Assembly (NCBI RefSeq): GCF_030287445.1
Contig: NZ_JASVWB010000002.1
Span: 4,402,001 to 4,466,000, forward strand
Reading direction: 5' to 3'
Length of the DNA: 64,000 nucleotides
From: Streptomyces sp. ALI-76-A
GTDB lineage: Bacteria; Actinomycetota; Actinomycetes; Streptomycetales; Streptomycetaceae
Positions 51,002-59,875 of this stretch are shown in pieces. The notes beneath the pieces were generated by a model that ran no database searches, had not been told where the DNA came from, and was given only the letters and a program-made list of their open reading frames with translations. The translations under genes were made by a program, and so were the position numbers. Each line of letters starts with the position of its first letter. The stretch's first letter is position 1.

Positions 51002-51577
51002 TCAGGGACGTGAGGGCCGAGGGCCGGGGAACGTCAACGCCCTGCGGTCCTGGCGGACGGGGCGGCATCGGCGGCGTACGCCCCGGAAGAGGAGCTCGAT
51101 GTGCGGGGCCGCGCGCGGGGACCGGGAGTCGGAGCCGTGGCGCAGGCGCAGGATGCGGACGGCGGGGCAGCCGTCGCACCCGGAGGTGGACCATCGCAGG
51201 CCGGTGTCCTCGTACCGGCCCGCTGTGCCCGGAGCGATGGGTGAGTCGGTGGCCTTGGTGAAGCCGGTGTCGCCGACGAAGACGTCCGGGGTGCCCTGGT
51301 CGTGGAAGGTCTGGACGTCGGCCCAGCACGCTCGGTCAGGTCGCTGGTGCGCGTCGCCGCCGTCGACGCCTCCGGTGCCGGCGTACACGGCGTCGAACGG
51401 GGCGTGCGCCCGGTCGGTGGTCAGCCGCGGGCGCAGCGCTCGGCGCCAGGTGTGCTCGTCGGTCGGGGCGCCACTCCCCTCGTCGGGCCCCCGGAGCCGC
51501 TCACGCGCGGGGCGCCTCAGCCGCGCGTACCTGGCAGGCACATACGTGCGGCCGTCGATGTCGCGGGCATCGGCTCA
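51002..51577 (-). pseudogene. Unrecognised coding remnant, probably 5'-truncated
   Basis: The frame from a stop at 51575-51577 to the stop at 51002 has strong G/C-third-position bias over more than 170 codons (for example GTPDVFVGDTGFTKATDSP, AVYAGTGGVDGGDA, STSGCDGCPAV), so it is or was coding. Coding character continues upstream of the first available GTG (51541) up to an in-frame TGA next to the purL terminator, with no good start or ribosome-binding site. I recognise no family. Either a 5'-deleted gene or a short gene starting at GTG 51541. Confidence 0.5.
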
Positions 51578-51603
51578 CAGCGCCACCCGGCCCCGTCCCA
51601 CGA

Positions 51604-51644
51604 GAAGGCCCCGCCACGGCTCTGCAAGCCGTGGCGGGGCCTTC
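51604..51644 (-). terminator. Terminator of the purSQL operon
   Basis: AAGGCCCCGCCACGGC pairs with GCCGTGGCGGGGCCTT, about 53 bases beyond the purL stop. Confidence 0.9.
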
Positions 51645-51696
51645 CGTGCCGGAGGACCGCCGTGCGGCCGCCACCCAGGGCCGCCGCAGGACCGTT

Positions 51697-53955
51697 CTAC
51701 GCCAGCAGCGCCGGGATCGTCTCCTCGTGGGCCGTGCGCAGCTGCTCCAGGGGGAGGTCGAACTCGCCCTGGAGCTCGACCGTGTCCCCGTCGACGACAC
51801 CGATGCGGGTGGCGGGCAGTCCCCGGGCGCCGCACATGTCGTTGAAGCGGAGCTCCTCCGAGCGGGGCACGGCGACGACCGCGCGGCCGGCCGACTCCGA
51901 GAAGAGGAAGGTGAAGGCGTCGAGGTCGTCCGGTACGACCAGCCGCGCGCCCTTGCCGCCGAGCAGCGCCGACTCCACGACCGCCTGGATCAGGCCGCCG
52001 TCGGAGAGGTCGTGCGCGGAGTCGATCATGCCGTCGCGGGAGGCGGAGATCAGGATCTCGGCCAGCAGGCGCTCGCGCTCCAGGTCGACCTTCGGGGGCA
52101 GGCCGCCGAGGTGGTCGTGGATCACCTGGGACCAGGCCGAGCCGCCGAACTCCTCACGGGTGTCGCCCAGGAGGTACAGCAGCTGGCCCTCCTCCTGGAA
52201 GGCGACCGGGGTGCGGCGGGCCACGTCGTCGATGACGCCCAGCACCGCGACCACCGGGGTGGGGTGGATGGCCACCTCGCCCGTCTGGTTGTAGAGCGAG
52301 ACGTTGCCGCCGGTCACCGGCGTGCCGAGCTGCTGGCAGGCGTCGGCGAGACCGCGGATGGCCTCCGCGAACTGCCACATCACCGCCGGGTCCTCCGGCG
52401 AGCCGAAGTTCAGGCAGTCGGAGACGGCGAGCGGCTTGGCGCCGGTCGTCGCCACGTTGCGGTACGCCTCCGAGAGCGCCAGCTGCGCGCCCGCGTACGG
52501 GTCGAGCTTGGCGTACCGGCCGTTGCCGTCGGTCGCGATGGCCACGCCGAGGCCGGTCTCCTCGTCGATGCGGATCATGCCGGAGTCCTCGGGCTGGGCG
52601 AGGACGGTGTTGCCCTGCACGAAGTGGTCGTACTGGGACGTGATCCACTTCTTGGAGGCCTGGTTCGGGGAGGACACCAGCTTCAGGACCTGGTCCCTCA
52701 GCTCCTCACCGGTGGCCGGCCGGGGCAGCTTGTTCGCGTCGTCGGCCTGGAGGGCGTCCTGCCACTCCGGACGGGCGTACGGGCGCTCGTAGACCGGGCC
52801 GTCGTGGGCGACCGTGCGCGGGTCGACGTCGACGATCTTGCCGCCGTGCCAGTAGATCTCCAGGCGGTCGCCGTCGGTCACCTCACCGATGACGGTGGCG
52901 ATGACGTCCCACTTGTCGCAGATCTCCAGGAAGCGGTCGACCTTCCCGGGCTCGACGACCGCGCACATGCGTTCCTGCGACTCGCTCATGAGGATCTCCT
53001 CGGGCGAGAGCGTGGAGTCGCGCAGCGGTACGTCGTCCAGCGTCACGCGCATGCCGCCGGAACCGTTGGAGGCCAGCTCGGACGTGGCGCACGACAGGCC
53101 GGCCGCGCCGAGGTCCTGGATGCCGACGACCAGCTTCTCCTTGAACGCCTCCAGGGTGCACTCGATGAGGAGCTTCTCCTGGAAGGGGTCGCCGACCTGG
53201 ACGGCGGGACGCTTGGAGGGCTTGGCGTCGTCGAAGGTCTCGGAGGCCAGGATGGAGGCGCCGCCGATGCCGTCGCCGCCGGTGCGGGCCCCGTACAGGA
53301 TGACCTTGTTGCCCGCGCCGGACGCCTTCGCCAGGTGGATGTCCTCGTGCCGCATGACGCCGATGGCGCCGGCGTTGACCAGCGGGTTGCCCTGGTAGCA
53401 GGCGTCGAAGACGACCTCGCCGCCGATGTTGGGCAGGCCCAGGCAGTTGCCGTAGCCGCCGATGCCGGCGACGACACCGGGGAGGACCCGCTTGGTGTCG
53501 GGGTGGTCGGCCGCGCCGAACCGCAGCGGGTCGACGACGGCGACCGGCCGGGCGCCCATCGCGATGATGTCGCGGACGATGCCGCCGACACCGGTGGCGG
53601 CGCCCTGGTAGGGCTCCACGTACGACGGGTGGTTGTGCGACTCCACCTTGAAGGTGACCGCGTACCCCTGGCCGACGTCCACGACGCCCGCGTTCTCGCC
53701 GATGCCGACGAGCAGCGCGTCGGACTGCGGGGCCTTCTCGCCGAACTGGCGCAGGTGCACCTTCGACGACTTGTAGGAGCAGTGCTCGGACCACATGACG
53801 GAGTACATGGCGAGCTCGGCGCCGGTCGGGCGGCGGCCGAGGATCTCCACCACCCGCTCGTACTCGTCCTTCTTCAGGCCGAGTTCGGCCCAGGGCAGCT
53901 CGACGTCGGGGGTCGCGGCCGCGTGCTCGACCGTGTCCAGAGGCGTCCGACTCAT
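51697..53955 (-). CDS. purL: FGAM synthase, large subunit (small-type PurL)
   Basis: This encodes 752 residues, the PurS/PurQ-dependent form of PurL. It catalyses ATP-dependent amination of FGAR with ammonia from PurQ. Motifs: [80 protein letters not shown]. Its start overlaps the purQ stop by four bases. Length and motifs are normal. Confidence 0.97.
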   Translation of the reverse strand: MSRTPLDTVEHAAATPDVELPWAELGLKKDEYERVVEILGRRPTGAELAMYSVMWSEHCSYKSSKVHLRQFGEKAPQSDALLVGIGENAGVVDVGQGYAVTFKVESHNHPSYVEPYQGAATGVGGIVRDIIAMGARPVAVVDPLRFGAADHPDTKRVLPGVVAGIGGYGNCLGLPNIGGEVVFDACYQGNPLVNAGAIGVMRHEDIHLAKASGAGNKVILYGARTGGDGIGGASILASETFDDAKPSKRPAVQVGDPFQEKLLIECTLEAFKEKLVVGIQDLGAAGLSCATSELASNGSGGMRVTLDDVPLRDSTLSPEEILMSESQERMCAVVEPGKVDRFLEICDKWDVIATVIGEVTDGDRLEIYWHGGKIVDVDPRTVAHDGPVYERPYARPEWQDALQADDANKLPRPATGEELRDQVLKLVSSPNQASKKWITSQYDHFVQGNTVLAQPEDSGMIRIDEETGLGVAIATDGNGRYAKLDPYAGAQLALSEAYRNVATTGAKPLAVSDCLNFGSPEDPAVMWQFAEAIRGLADACQQLGTPVTGGNVSLYNQTGEVAIHPTPVVAVLGVIDDVARRTPVAFQEEGQLLYLLGDTREEFGGSAWSQVIHDHLGGLPPKVDLERERLLAEILISASRDGMIDSAHDLSDGGLIQAVVESALLGGKGARLVVPDDLDAFTFLFSESAGRAVVAVPRSEELRFNDMCGARGLPATRIGVVDGDTVELQGEFDLPLEQLRTAHEETIPALLA

Positions 53956-54632
53956 ACGTTGACCAGCTTCTTGAGGATCGAGGTGAAGAAGGGGAGGCCG
54001 TCGGTGCGGCCGGACCCGATGAGGGGTTCGACGGCGTGCTCCGGGTGGGGCATGAGGCCCACGACGTTCCCGGCCTCGTTGCTGATGCCGGCGATGTCGT
54101 TGAGCGAGCCGTTGGGGTTGAAGTCCACGTACCGGAACGCGACGCGCCCCTCGGCCTCCAGCTCGTCCAGCGTGCGCTGATCGGCGACGTACCGGCCGTC
54201 CATGTTCTTCAGCGGGATGTGGATCTCCTGGCCGGCGGTGTAGTCGCTGGTCCAGGAGGTGTCCGCGTTCTCCACCCGCAGCTTCTGGTCGCGGCAGATG
54301 AAGTGGAGGTGGTCGTTGCCGAGCATCGCGCCCGGGAGGAGGTGGGCCTCGGTGAGGATCTGGAAGCCGTTGCAGATGCCGAGGACCGGAAGGCCGGCCT
54401 TCGCCTGCTGGATGAGGGGCTCCATCACCGGCGAGAAGCGGGCGATGGCACCGGCGCGCAGATAGTCACCGTAGGAGAAACCGCCGCACAGCACCACGGC
54501 GTCGACCTGGTGGAGGTCCTTGTCCTTGTGCCAGAGGGCGACCGGCTCGGCACCCGCGAGGCGGATCGCACGCTGGGTGTCCCGGTCGTCCAGGCTGCCC
54601 GGGAAAGTGACGACGCCAATACGAGCGGTCAC
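53952..54632 (-). CDS. purQ: FGAM synthase, glutaminase subunit
   Basis: This encodes 226 residues, a class I glutamine amidotransferase. Nucleophile Cys in [12 protein letters not shown], and catalytic His/Glu in [10 protein letters not shown]. It supplies ammonia to PurL. Overlaps of four bases with purS and with purL indicate translational coupling. Confidence 0.97.
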   Translation of the reverse strand: MTARIGVVTFPGSLDDRDTQRAIRLAGAEPVALWHKDKDLHQVDAVVLCGGFSYGDYLRAGAIARFSPVMEPLIQQAKAGLPVLGICNGFQILTEAHLLPGAMLGNDHLHFICRDQKLRVENADTSWTSDYTAGQEIHIPLKNMDGRYVADQRTLDELEAEGRVAFRYVDFNPNGSLNDIAGISNEAGNVVGLMPHPEHAVEPLIGSGRTDGLPFFTSILKKLVNV

Positions 54633-54907
54633 TTCGCGGCCCCCGCGACTTCCGCAGAGTCCTCGACCTTCACGGTGAAGTCCTCGATCACGGTGTTGGC
54701 GAGGAAGGATTCCGCAAGATCGTGGATGCGGGCGAGCGCGGCCGCGTCGACCGGGCCGTCCACTTCCAGTTCGAATCGCTTTCCCTGACGTACGTCCGAG
54801 ATGCCTTCGAAACCCAGTCGCGGCAGTGCGCGCTGCACCGCCTGGCCCTGGGGGTCGAGGATCTCCGGCTTGAGCATGACGTCGACTACGACGCGTGCCA
54901 CTGGCAC
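54629..54907 (-). CDS. purS: FGAM synthase, PurS subunit
   Basis: This encodes 92 residues matching the small PurS fold ([36 protein letters not shown]). It bridges PurQ and PurL for ammonia channelling. First gene of the purS-purQ-purL operon. Confidence 0.95.
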   Translation of the reverse strand: MPVARVVVDVMLKPEILDPQGQAVQRALPRLGFEGISDVRQGKRFELEVDGPVDAAALARIHDLAESFLANTVIEDFTVKVEDSAEVAGAAK

Positions 54908-55319
54908 TCCCGGTGTTGTGGTGCTGAGCAGGTTCCTGCGTGTGTCTTCAGACTACCCGCACAAAATTTCTACGCGAGTAGAGTTGGAGGAATCTACGTG
55001 ACGGCTGTCACGGTCCGGTACCGGTGCGGGTATCGGAGCGGGCGCTTCACGAAAAGTTCAGGGAAAGATCCCGGATCGATGCACCAGATCTATTGCGCCC
55101 ACCCGTCTGCCCCCACCACCCTTCAATCGAAGTCGCTTCCGCTCTCCCTGGAATCCTGGACACGCGGACATATTTAGTAGAGCTTCACATTGCAATGCCG
55201 GGCACTGTACAAATGATTTGGCAATAGCCGATACTTTGCCCATTAACAGGCGGACAGTCGACATCTCCGGACGTCTTGGCACGTCATCGCAGAGGTGTCG
55301 CACGAAGGGACCGATATTC
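54908..55319. other. AT-rich divergent region between purS and lsrL
   Basis: This 412-base gap holds both promoters. The half nearest lsrL (about 54960-55260) is the most AT-rich stretch in this part of the window (ACATATTTAGTAGAGCTTC, ACAAATGATTTGGCAATAGC). That is the kind of sequence Lsr2-type proteins bind. No gene is supported. Confidence 0.55.
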
Positions 55320-55637
55320 GTGGCGCAGAAGGTCGTGGTCACGCTCTTCGACGACATCGACGGCTCGGAAGCGGCGGAAACGATCGCCTTCGGACTCGAC
55401 GGCAAGTCGTACGAGATCGACCTGAACCGAACCAATGCCAAGCACCTGCGCAAGGCGCTCGCGCCCTACGTGGAGGCCGGCCGCAAGCGGTCGAGGTCGG
55501 GCAAGGCGTACCAGCAGACGGAGGTCGCCCCCGACCCGGCGGCCGTCCGGGCCTGGGCACAGGCGAACAAGATGGACGTGCCGGCGCGCGGGCGCATCCC
55601 GAAGAAGGTCTACGAGGCGTTCGCCGCCGCGCGGTGA
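55320..55637 (+). CDS. lsrL: Lsr2-family nucleoid protein, LsrL-like
   Basis: This encodes 105 residues. The N-terminal dimerisation domain starts MAQKVVVTLFDDIDG, as in all Lsr2 proteins. The C-terminal DNA-binding domain carries the AT-groove motif in VPARGRIPKKVYEAF (RGR core). Streptomyces have Lsr2 and a paralogue LsrL; the position near purS matches LsrL (SCO4076, from memory). The GTG at 55320 has GAAGGGA upstream. It may bind its own AT-rich leader. Confidence 0.92.
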   Translation: MAQKVVVTLFDDIDGSEAAETIAFGLDGKSYEIDLNRTNAKHLRKALAPYVEAGRKRSRSGKAYQQTEVAPDPAAVRAWAQANKMDVPARGRIPKKVYEAFAAAR

Positions 55638-55653
55638 CAGCCCGCTCCGGCAG

Positions 55654-55685
55654 GGGGTCAGGGTCCGTCAGCGGGCCCTGACCCC
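55654..55685 (+). terminator. Terminator after lsrL
   Basis: GGGGTCAGGG pairs with CCCTGACCCC over an internal loop, 17 bases after the stop. Confidence 0.85.
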
Positions 55686-55772
55686 AACCGACTTGCGTTG
55701 CACCCCACCTGGTCAGCTAGAGTCTGGAGCACGCCGAGGGGCGAGGCCGAAAAGCCTGGTCCACGGAGTCAC

Positions 55773-55844
55773 GCGGGTGTAGTTCAGTAGTAGAACATCC
55801 CCCTTCCAGGGGGAAGGCGCAGTGTGCAATTCCTGTCACCCGCT
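55773..55844 (+). tRNA. tRNA-Gly (TCC)
   Basis: This is a 72-base cloverleaf with anticodon TCC in CTTCCAG and acceptor GCGGGTG/CACCCGC. The T-arm is unusual: TGTGCAATTCCTG replaces the normal GGTTCRAnYCC start, so T54-T55 reads G-C. Confidence 0.88.
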
Positions 55845-55924
55845 CTGCATCGCCGATCCGACCACTCCAGTGGATCAGGTAGGCTGGTGCTCGCGCCGAT
55901 CGGTGAGAGCCGGTCGGAGGCAAT

Positions 55925-55997
55925 GCGGACGTAGCTCAGCTGGTAGAGCGCAACCTTGCCAAGGTTGAGGTCGCGAGTTCGAACCTCGTCGTCCGCT
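55925..55997 (+). tRNA. tRNA-Gly (GCC), copy 1
   Basis: This is a 73-base cloverleaf with anticodon GCC in TTGCCAA and acceptor GCGGACG/CGTCCGC. Reads the same as the copy at 60510-60582. Confidence 0.95.
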
Positions 55998-56004
55998 CGG
56001 TGTG

Positions 56005-56035
56005 AAGGCCCCGGTCCAGTGGACCGGGGCTTTTT
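56005..56035 (+). terminator. Terminator after tRNA-Gly (GCC) copy 1
   Basis: AAGCCCCGGTCC-type stem (AAGGCCCCGGTCC / GGACCGGGGCTT) followed by five T residues. Confidence 0.92.
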
Positions 56036-56072
56036 CGCGCGCCCTGGGCCAGGGCCGGCCCGGTGGCGCGTC

Positions 56073-56099
56073 TGACATTTGTCATGTGCGGTGATGACA
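56073..56099 (+). promoter_or_regulatory. Palindromic operator of the ABC/two-component operon
   Basis: TGACATTTGTCA (56073-56084) is a perfect inverted repeat. It overlaps a second one, GTCAT-8-ATGAC (56081-56098). They lie 44-70 bases before the ABC ATPase start. The pattern suits a NarL-family response regulator, most simply the one encoded by the operon's last gene. Confidence 0.65.
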
Positions 56100-56142
56100 G
56101 CGCGCACTGCCGCCGGGGCCGGACCGCCGGAAGGCTGAGTCC

Positions 56143-57150
56143 ATGGACACGAACGAACACGACCACGTGATTGAGGTCACCGACCTGAGGCGTGTGTACG
56201 GGGGCGGGTTCGAGGCGGTGCGCGGCATCACCTTCTCCGTGCGGCGCGGGGAGGTCTTCGCACTGCTCGGCACCAACGGCGCCGGCAAGACCTCGACCGT
56301 CGAACTGCTGGAGGGCCTCGCCCGGCCGGCCGGGGGCCGGGTGCGGGTGCTCGGCCACGACCCCTTCGCCGAGCGGGCCGCCGTACGCCCGCGCGTGGGG
56401 GTGATGTTGCAGGAGGGCGGCTTCCCGTCGGAGTTGACCGTCGCGGAGACCGCCCGGATGTGGGCGGGCTGCGTGAGCGGGGCGCGCCCGCCGCGGGAGG
56501 TGCTGGCGCTGGTCGGACTGGAGCCGCGGGCCGGCGTACGGGTGAAGCAGTTGTCCGGGGGTGAGCGGCGGCGCCTGGACCTGGCGACGGCTCTGCTCGG
56601 CCGGCCCGAGGTGCTGTTCCTGGACGAACCGACGACCGGCCTGGACGCCGAAGGGCGCGGGGAGACCTGGGAGTCGGTGCGCGCGCTGCGTGACGCCGGG
56701 ACGACCGTGCTGCTGACCACGCACTACCTCGAGGAGGCCGAGGATCTCGCCGACCGGCTGGCGATCCTCCACCAGGGGCGGATCGCGGCCACCGGGACAC
56801 CGGCCGAGGTGACCGCCGCGCAGCCGTCCCGGATCTCCTTCGAACTGCCCCGGGACCACTTCGTGGGAGACCTGCCGCCGCTCGCCGAACCGGGGGTGTG
56901 CGGCCACGAGGTCGACGGGCGGTCCGTACGGTTGCGGACCCGGGAACTCCAGCGGGCGGCCGCCGGACTCCTGGCGTGGGCCGCGGAGGCGGGGGTGGAG
57001 CTGCGCCGGCTCGATGTGCGGTCGGCCTCGCTGGAGGAGGCGTTCCTGGAGATCGCGCGGGGGGCGGCCGACGGAGGCACTCGGGACGCGTCCGGGTCCT
57101 CCGAGGCGATGTCCGATTCTTTCGCGGCTGATCAGGAGCGTGTGGCATGA
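56143..57150 (+). CDS. ABC-2 type transporter ATPase
   Basis: This encodes 335 residues. Walker A ALLGTNGAGKTSTVELL, Q-loop VMLQEGGF, signature QLSGGERRRLDLATAL, Walker B VLFLDEPTTGLD, switch TTHYLEE. A C-terminal DrrA-like accessory region (about 220-315) follows. It likely exports a drug or lipid, or serves in self-resistance. The stop overlaps the permease start by four bases. Confidence 0.92.
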   Translation: MDTNEHDHVIEVTDLRRVYGGGFEAVRGITFSVRRGEVFALLGTNGAGKTSTVELLEGLARPAGGRVRVLGHDPFAERAAVRPRVGVMLQEGGFPSELTVAETARMWAGCVSGARPPREVLALVGLEPRAGVRVKQLSGGERRRLDLATALLGRPEVLFLDEPTTGLDAEGRGETWESVRALRDAGTTVLLTTHYLEEAEDLADRLAILHQGRIAATGTPAEVTAAQPSRISFELPRDHFVGDLPPLAEPGVCGHEVDGRSVRLRTRELQRAAAGLLAWAAEAGVELRRLDVRSASLEEAFLEIARGAADGGTRDASGSSEAMSDSFAADQERVA

Positions 57151-57923
57151 GCGGGGCCGTCACCACTCCGGCGGGGCGGGTGGTGGCCCTCGCCAGGGCC
57201 GAGCTGACCCTGTTCGGGCGCAGCAAGGGCATGATCGTCGCGGCCGTGTTCGTGCCGTTGGCCCTGCCGTTCACCACGCGGTCGCTGATCGCGGACATGG
57301 ACCTCGGGGACTCCGGGCTGAGCATCGGGCTGGTCCTGCTGCCGGGCGCGATCGGCCTCTCCCTGCTGTTCGCCGTGTACTCGGCACTCGTCGGCGTGCT
57401 CGTCGGGCGGCGCGAGGAACTCGTCCTCAAACGGCTGCGCACCGGTGAGCTGCGGGACCGGGAGATCCTGGCCGGGGCCGCGCTGCCGTCCGTCGGCACG
57501 GGGCTGGTCCAGTCGCTGATCCTGGCGGCGGGTTGCGCCGTCCTGCTCGACGTACCGGCGCCCCGGGCCCCCCATCTCGCCGTCATGGGGCTGCTGTTGG
57601 GGGTGGTGATGTGCGCGAGTCTGGGCGCCGTCACGGCGAGCTTCACCCGCACCGTGGAGAGCGCGCAGGTCACCTCGCTGCCGATGACGATGGTCTCGAT
57701 GGCGGGCTCCGGGATCGCCGTACCGCTGGAGCTGCTGCCCGACCGGGTGGCGACGGTGCTCGAACTGCTGCCGCTCACACCGGTGATCACGCTGATCCGC
57801 GCGGGCTGGACGGGTGACCTCTCGGTCCACGAGACGGTCGGTCCGGTGCTGACCGCCCTGGCCTGGACCGCGCTCGGCGTGTTTGCTGTACGGCGGTGGT
57901 TCCGGTGGGAGCCGAGGCACTGA
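57147..57923 (+). CDS. ABC-2 type transporter permease
   Basis: This encodes 258 residues with six hydrophobic segments (MIVAAVFVPLALPF; IGLVLLPGAIGLSLLFAVY; LILAAGCAVLL; LAVMGLLLGVVMCASLG; MTMVSMAGSGIAVPLELL; VLTALAWTALGVFAV). This is the ABC-2 membrane subunit for the preceding ATPase. Confidence 0.9.
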   Translation: MSGAVTTPAGRVVALARAELTLFGRSKGMIVAAVFVPLALPFTTRSLIADMDLGDSGLSIGLVLLPGAIGLSLLFAVYSALVGVLVGRREELVLKRLRTGELRDREILAGAALPSVGTGLVQSLILAAGCAVLLDVPAPRAPHLAVMGLLLGVVMCASLGAVTASFTRTVESAQVTSLPMTMVSMAGSGIAVPLELLPDRVATVLELLPLTPVITLIRAGWTGDLSVHETVGPVLTALAWTALGVFAVRRWFRWEPRH

Positions 57924-57955
57924 CGGACGGCACGGACGGGGACGGTGGCACGGAG

Positions 57956-59875
57956 ATGCGCGGGCCGGGCGGCTGGTGGCGGGGTAAGACCACGCCGGCG
58001 AAGGTGGAGACGTACACGCGATGGTCGTTCCACTCCTTCGCGGTCCTGGAGGCGGCGGCGGTCTGGCTGACGGTGCTGGGCCTGGTGCGAGGGGGAGTCG
58101 CGGTCCTGCTGGCCGTGTCGGCCGGCGCGCACAGCGTGCTCTGCGCGGTGACCGCGTCCCGGGCGCTGGACTGGACGCGCGGCCGTCGCGCCCAGCCCGT
58201 ACGGCTGCTGTGGCTGCTGGCCGGCGTCACCGCGGTGGTCGCGGTCGGCGCGCTCGCCATCGCGCGACACGGGCCCGAGGGCGAGGGTGTCGACACCGCG
58301 GCGGGCGCGCTCCACGGTCTGACGCTGACCTTCGGCGCCGGCTTCGTCTCGCTCGGAGTACGCACCCGGCGACGTGTGTACGCGCTGGTCGGAGGTATCG
58401 CGGCGGGCTCCGCGTGCGTGGCGTTCCCGATGGGGCTGCCCGCTCCCGCCGCCCTCGTCACCGCGCTGATGGTGCTGCTCGGCGCCGGCGGTCTGGCCTT
58501 CACCGCCGTCTTCTCCGTCTGGCTCCTCGACGCCGTCTACGAACTCGACGCGGCCCGCGAGACCCGGGCCCGGCTCGCCGTCGCCGAGGAACGGCTGCGG
58601 TTCGGACGGGACCTGCACGACGTGATGGGGCGCAACCTGGCCGTGATCGCGCTGAAGAGCGAGCTGGCCGTACAACTGGCGCGGCGCGGGCGCGCGGAGG
58701 CCGTGGAGCAGATGATCGAGGTGCAGCGCATAGCGCGGGAGTCGCAGCGTGAGGTGCGGGATGTCGTCCGGGGGTACCGGGAGGCCGACCTGGAGACCGA
58801 ACTCGCCGGTGCACAGGGGGTGTTGACGGCGGCGGGGATCCGGTGCGAGGTGACGGCCGCCGGCGCTGCGGGGGGTCCGGCCGCGGGGCCGCGACGCGAG
58901 GTGTCCGGTGGCGGGGCTTCCGGACTGCCGGCCGAGGTGCAGTCGGCGCTCGGATGGGTGGTGCGGGAGGCCACGACCAACGTGCTGCGGCACGGGGACG
59001 CCGAGTGGTGCGCGGTGGCCGTGCGGCGGTCGGAGGGGAGGGTGGTGCTGACGGTGGAGAACGACGGGGCGCGGACCTCCGGGGCAGCCTCAAGGACCTC
59101 CGACGGAGCCTCCGGAGAGGCCGTCGGTACATTTTCTGGGGACTGTCCTGAGGCCCCCGGTGCCGGTGCGAGCGGCGGGTCGGGGCTGGCAGGGCTGCGG
59201 GAGCGGCTGGCCGCGGTGAACGGGACGTTGGAGGCGGGTTTCGCCGAAGGGGACGTCTTCCGGGTGGTGGCGGAGGTGCCGTTGAGACCGGGGGCGGGAC
59301 GGGCGGGGGTGGTCGGGTCTGCCGGGTCTGCCGGGTCGTGGGGTGTCGGGTCTGCGGCGGGTGTCGGGCCGGTGGAGGTCTTCGGTGGTGCGGGGGGTGT
59401 CGGGCCGGTGGAGGTCTTCGGTGGTGCGGGGGGTGTCGGGCCGGTGGAGGTCTTCGGTGGTGCGGGGGGTGTCGGGCCGGTGGAGGTCTTCGGTGGTGCG
59501 GGGGGTGTCGGGCCGGTGGGGACGGTCGGGCCGGTGGGGGTCGCCGGTGATGCAGAGGTTGTCGGTTCTGAGAAGGTTTTCGGTCTCGAAGAGGTTGTCG
59601 GTCTCACAGAGGTTGTCGGTCCCGCAGAGGCGAGTGTGAGTGACAGGAAGAGGGCGGGTGACGGAATGGCTGTCGGGGACGCGACTGGCGTGGGGGGCGG
59701 GACCGCCTCAGGAGGGGCGACCGCCGTACGTGATTCTGCGGTCGTACGTGATTCTGCGGTCGTGGGTGACGCGGCGGTCGTGGGCGGCCCGGCAGACGCG
59801 GTCGGCACGGCACACCAGAGCGGCACGACGGCCGTCGGTCGCACGGCGGGTGCGGAGGAAAGGGGCGGCTCGTGA
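57956..59875 (+). CDS. Sensor histidine kinase with unusual repeat tail
   Basis: This encodes about 639 residues. About six membrane helices come first (35-195). A HisKA_3 domain follows with phospho-His in RFGRDLHDVMGRNLAVIAL, then an HATPase_c domain (WVVREATTNVLRHGD, VENDGARTSG, GSGLAGLRERLAAVNG). A normal kinase of this family would end near VVAEVPLRPG. This one continues for about 190 residues of Gly/Val-rich sequence containing a 12-residue repeat (GGVGPVEVFGGA). I chose the ATG at 57956 (MRGPGGWWRG); a GTG at 57896 overlapping the permease gene is the alternative. Coupled to the response regulator. Confidence 0.87.
   Translation: MRGPGGWWRGKTTPAKVETYTRWSFHSFAVLEAAAVWLTVLGLVRGGVAVLLAVSAGAHSVLCAVTASRALDWTRGRRAQPVRLLWLLAGVTAVVAVGALAIARHGPEGEGVDTAAGALHGLTLTFGAGFVSLGVRTRRRVYALVGGIAAGSACVAFPMGLPAPAALVTALMVLLGAGGLAFTAVFSVWLLDAVYELDAARETRARLAVAEERLRFGRDLHDVMGRNLAVIALKSELAVQLARRGRAEAVEQMIEVQRIARESQREVRDVVRGYREADLETELAGAQGVLTAAGIRCEVTAAGAAGGPAAGPRREVSGGGASGLPAEVQSALGWVVREATTNVLRHGDAEWCAVAVRRSEGRVVLTVENDGARTSGAASRTSDGASGEAVGTFSGDCPEAPGAGASGGSGLAGLRERLAAVNGTLEAGFAEGDVFRVVAEVPLRPGAGRAGVVGSAGSAGSWGVGSAAGVGPVEVFGGAGGVGPVEVFGGAGGVGPVEVFGGAGGVGPVEVFGGAGGVGPVGTVGPVGVAGDAEVVGSEKVFGLEEVVGLTEVVGPAEASVSDRKRAGDGMAVGDATGVGGGTASGGATAVRDSAVVRDSAVVGDAAVVGGPADAVGTAHQSGTTAVGRTAGAEERGGS
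59361..59540 (+). repeat. 36-bp in-frame tandem repeat in kinase tail
   Basis: GTGTCGGGCCGGTGGAGGTC plus the next 16 bases repeats exactly at 59361, 59397, 59433 and 59469, with a partial fifth unit at 59505. It encodes GVGPVEVFGGAG units. After it the sequence drifts into related GTnGGT-rich repeats to the end of the gene. Confidence 0.92.

Noticed and set aside
56228..58993. 921-codon minus-strand frame over the ABC/kinase operon
   Set aside because: It is antisense to four genes with intact catalytic motifs and coupled starts. The product is Arg/Pro/Ser low complexity.
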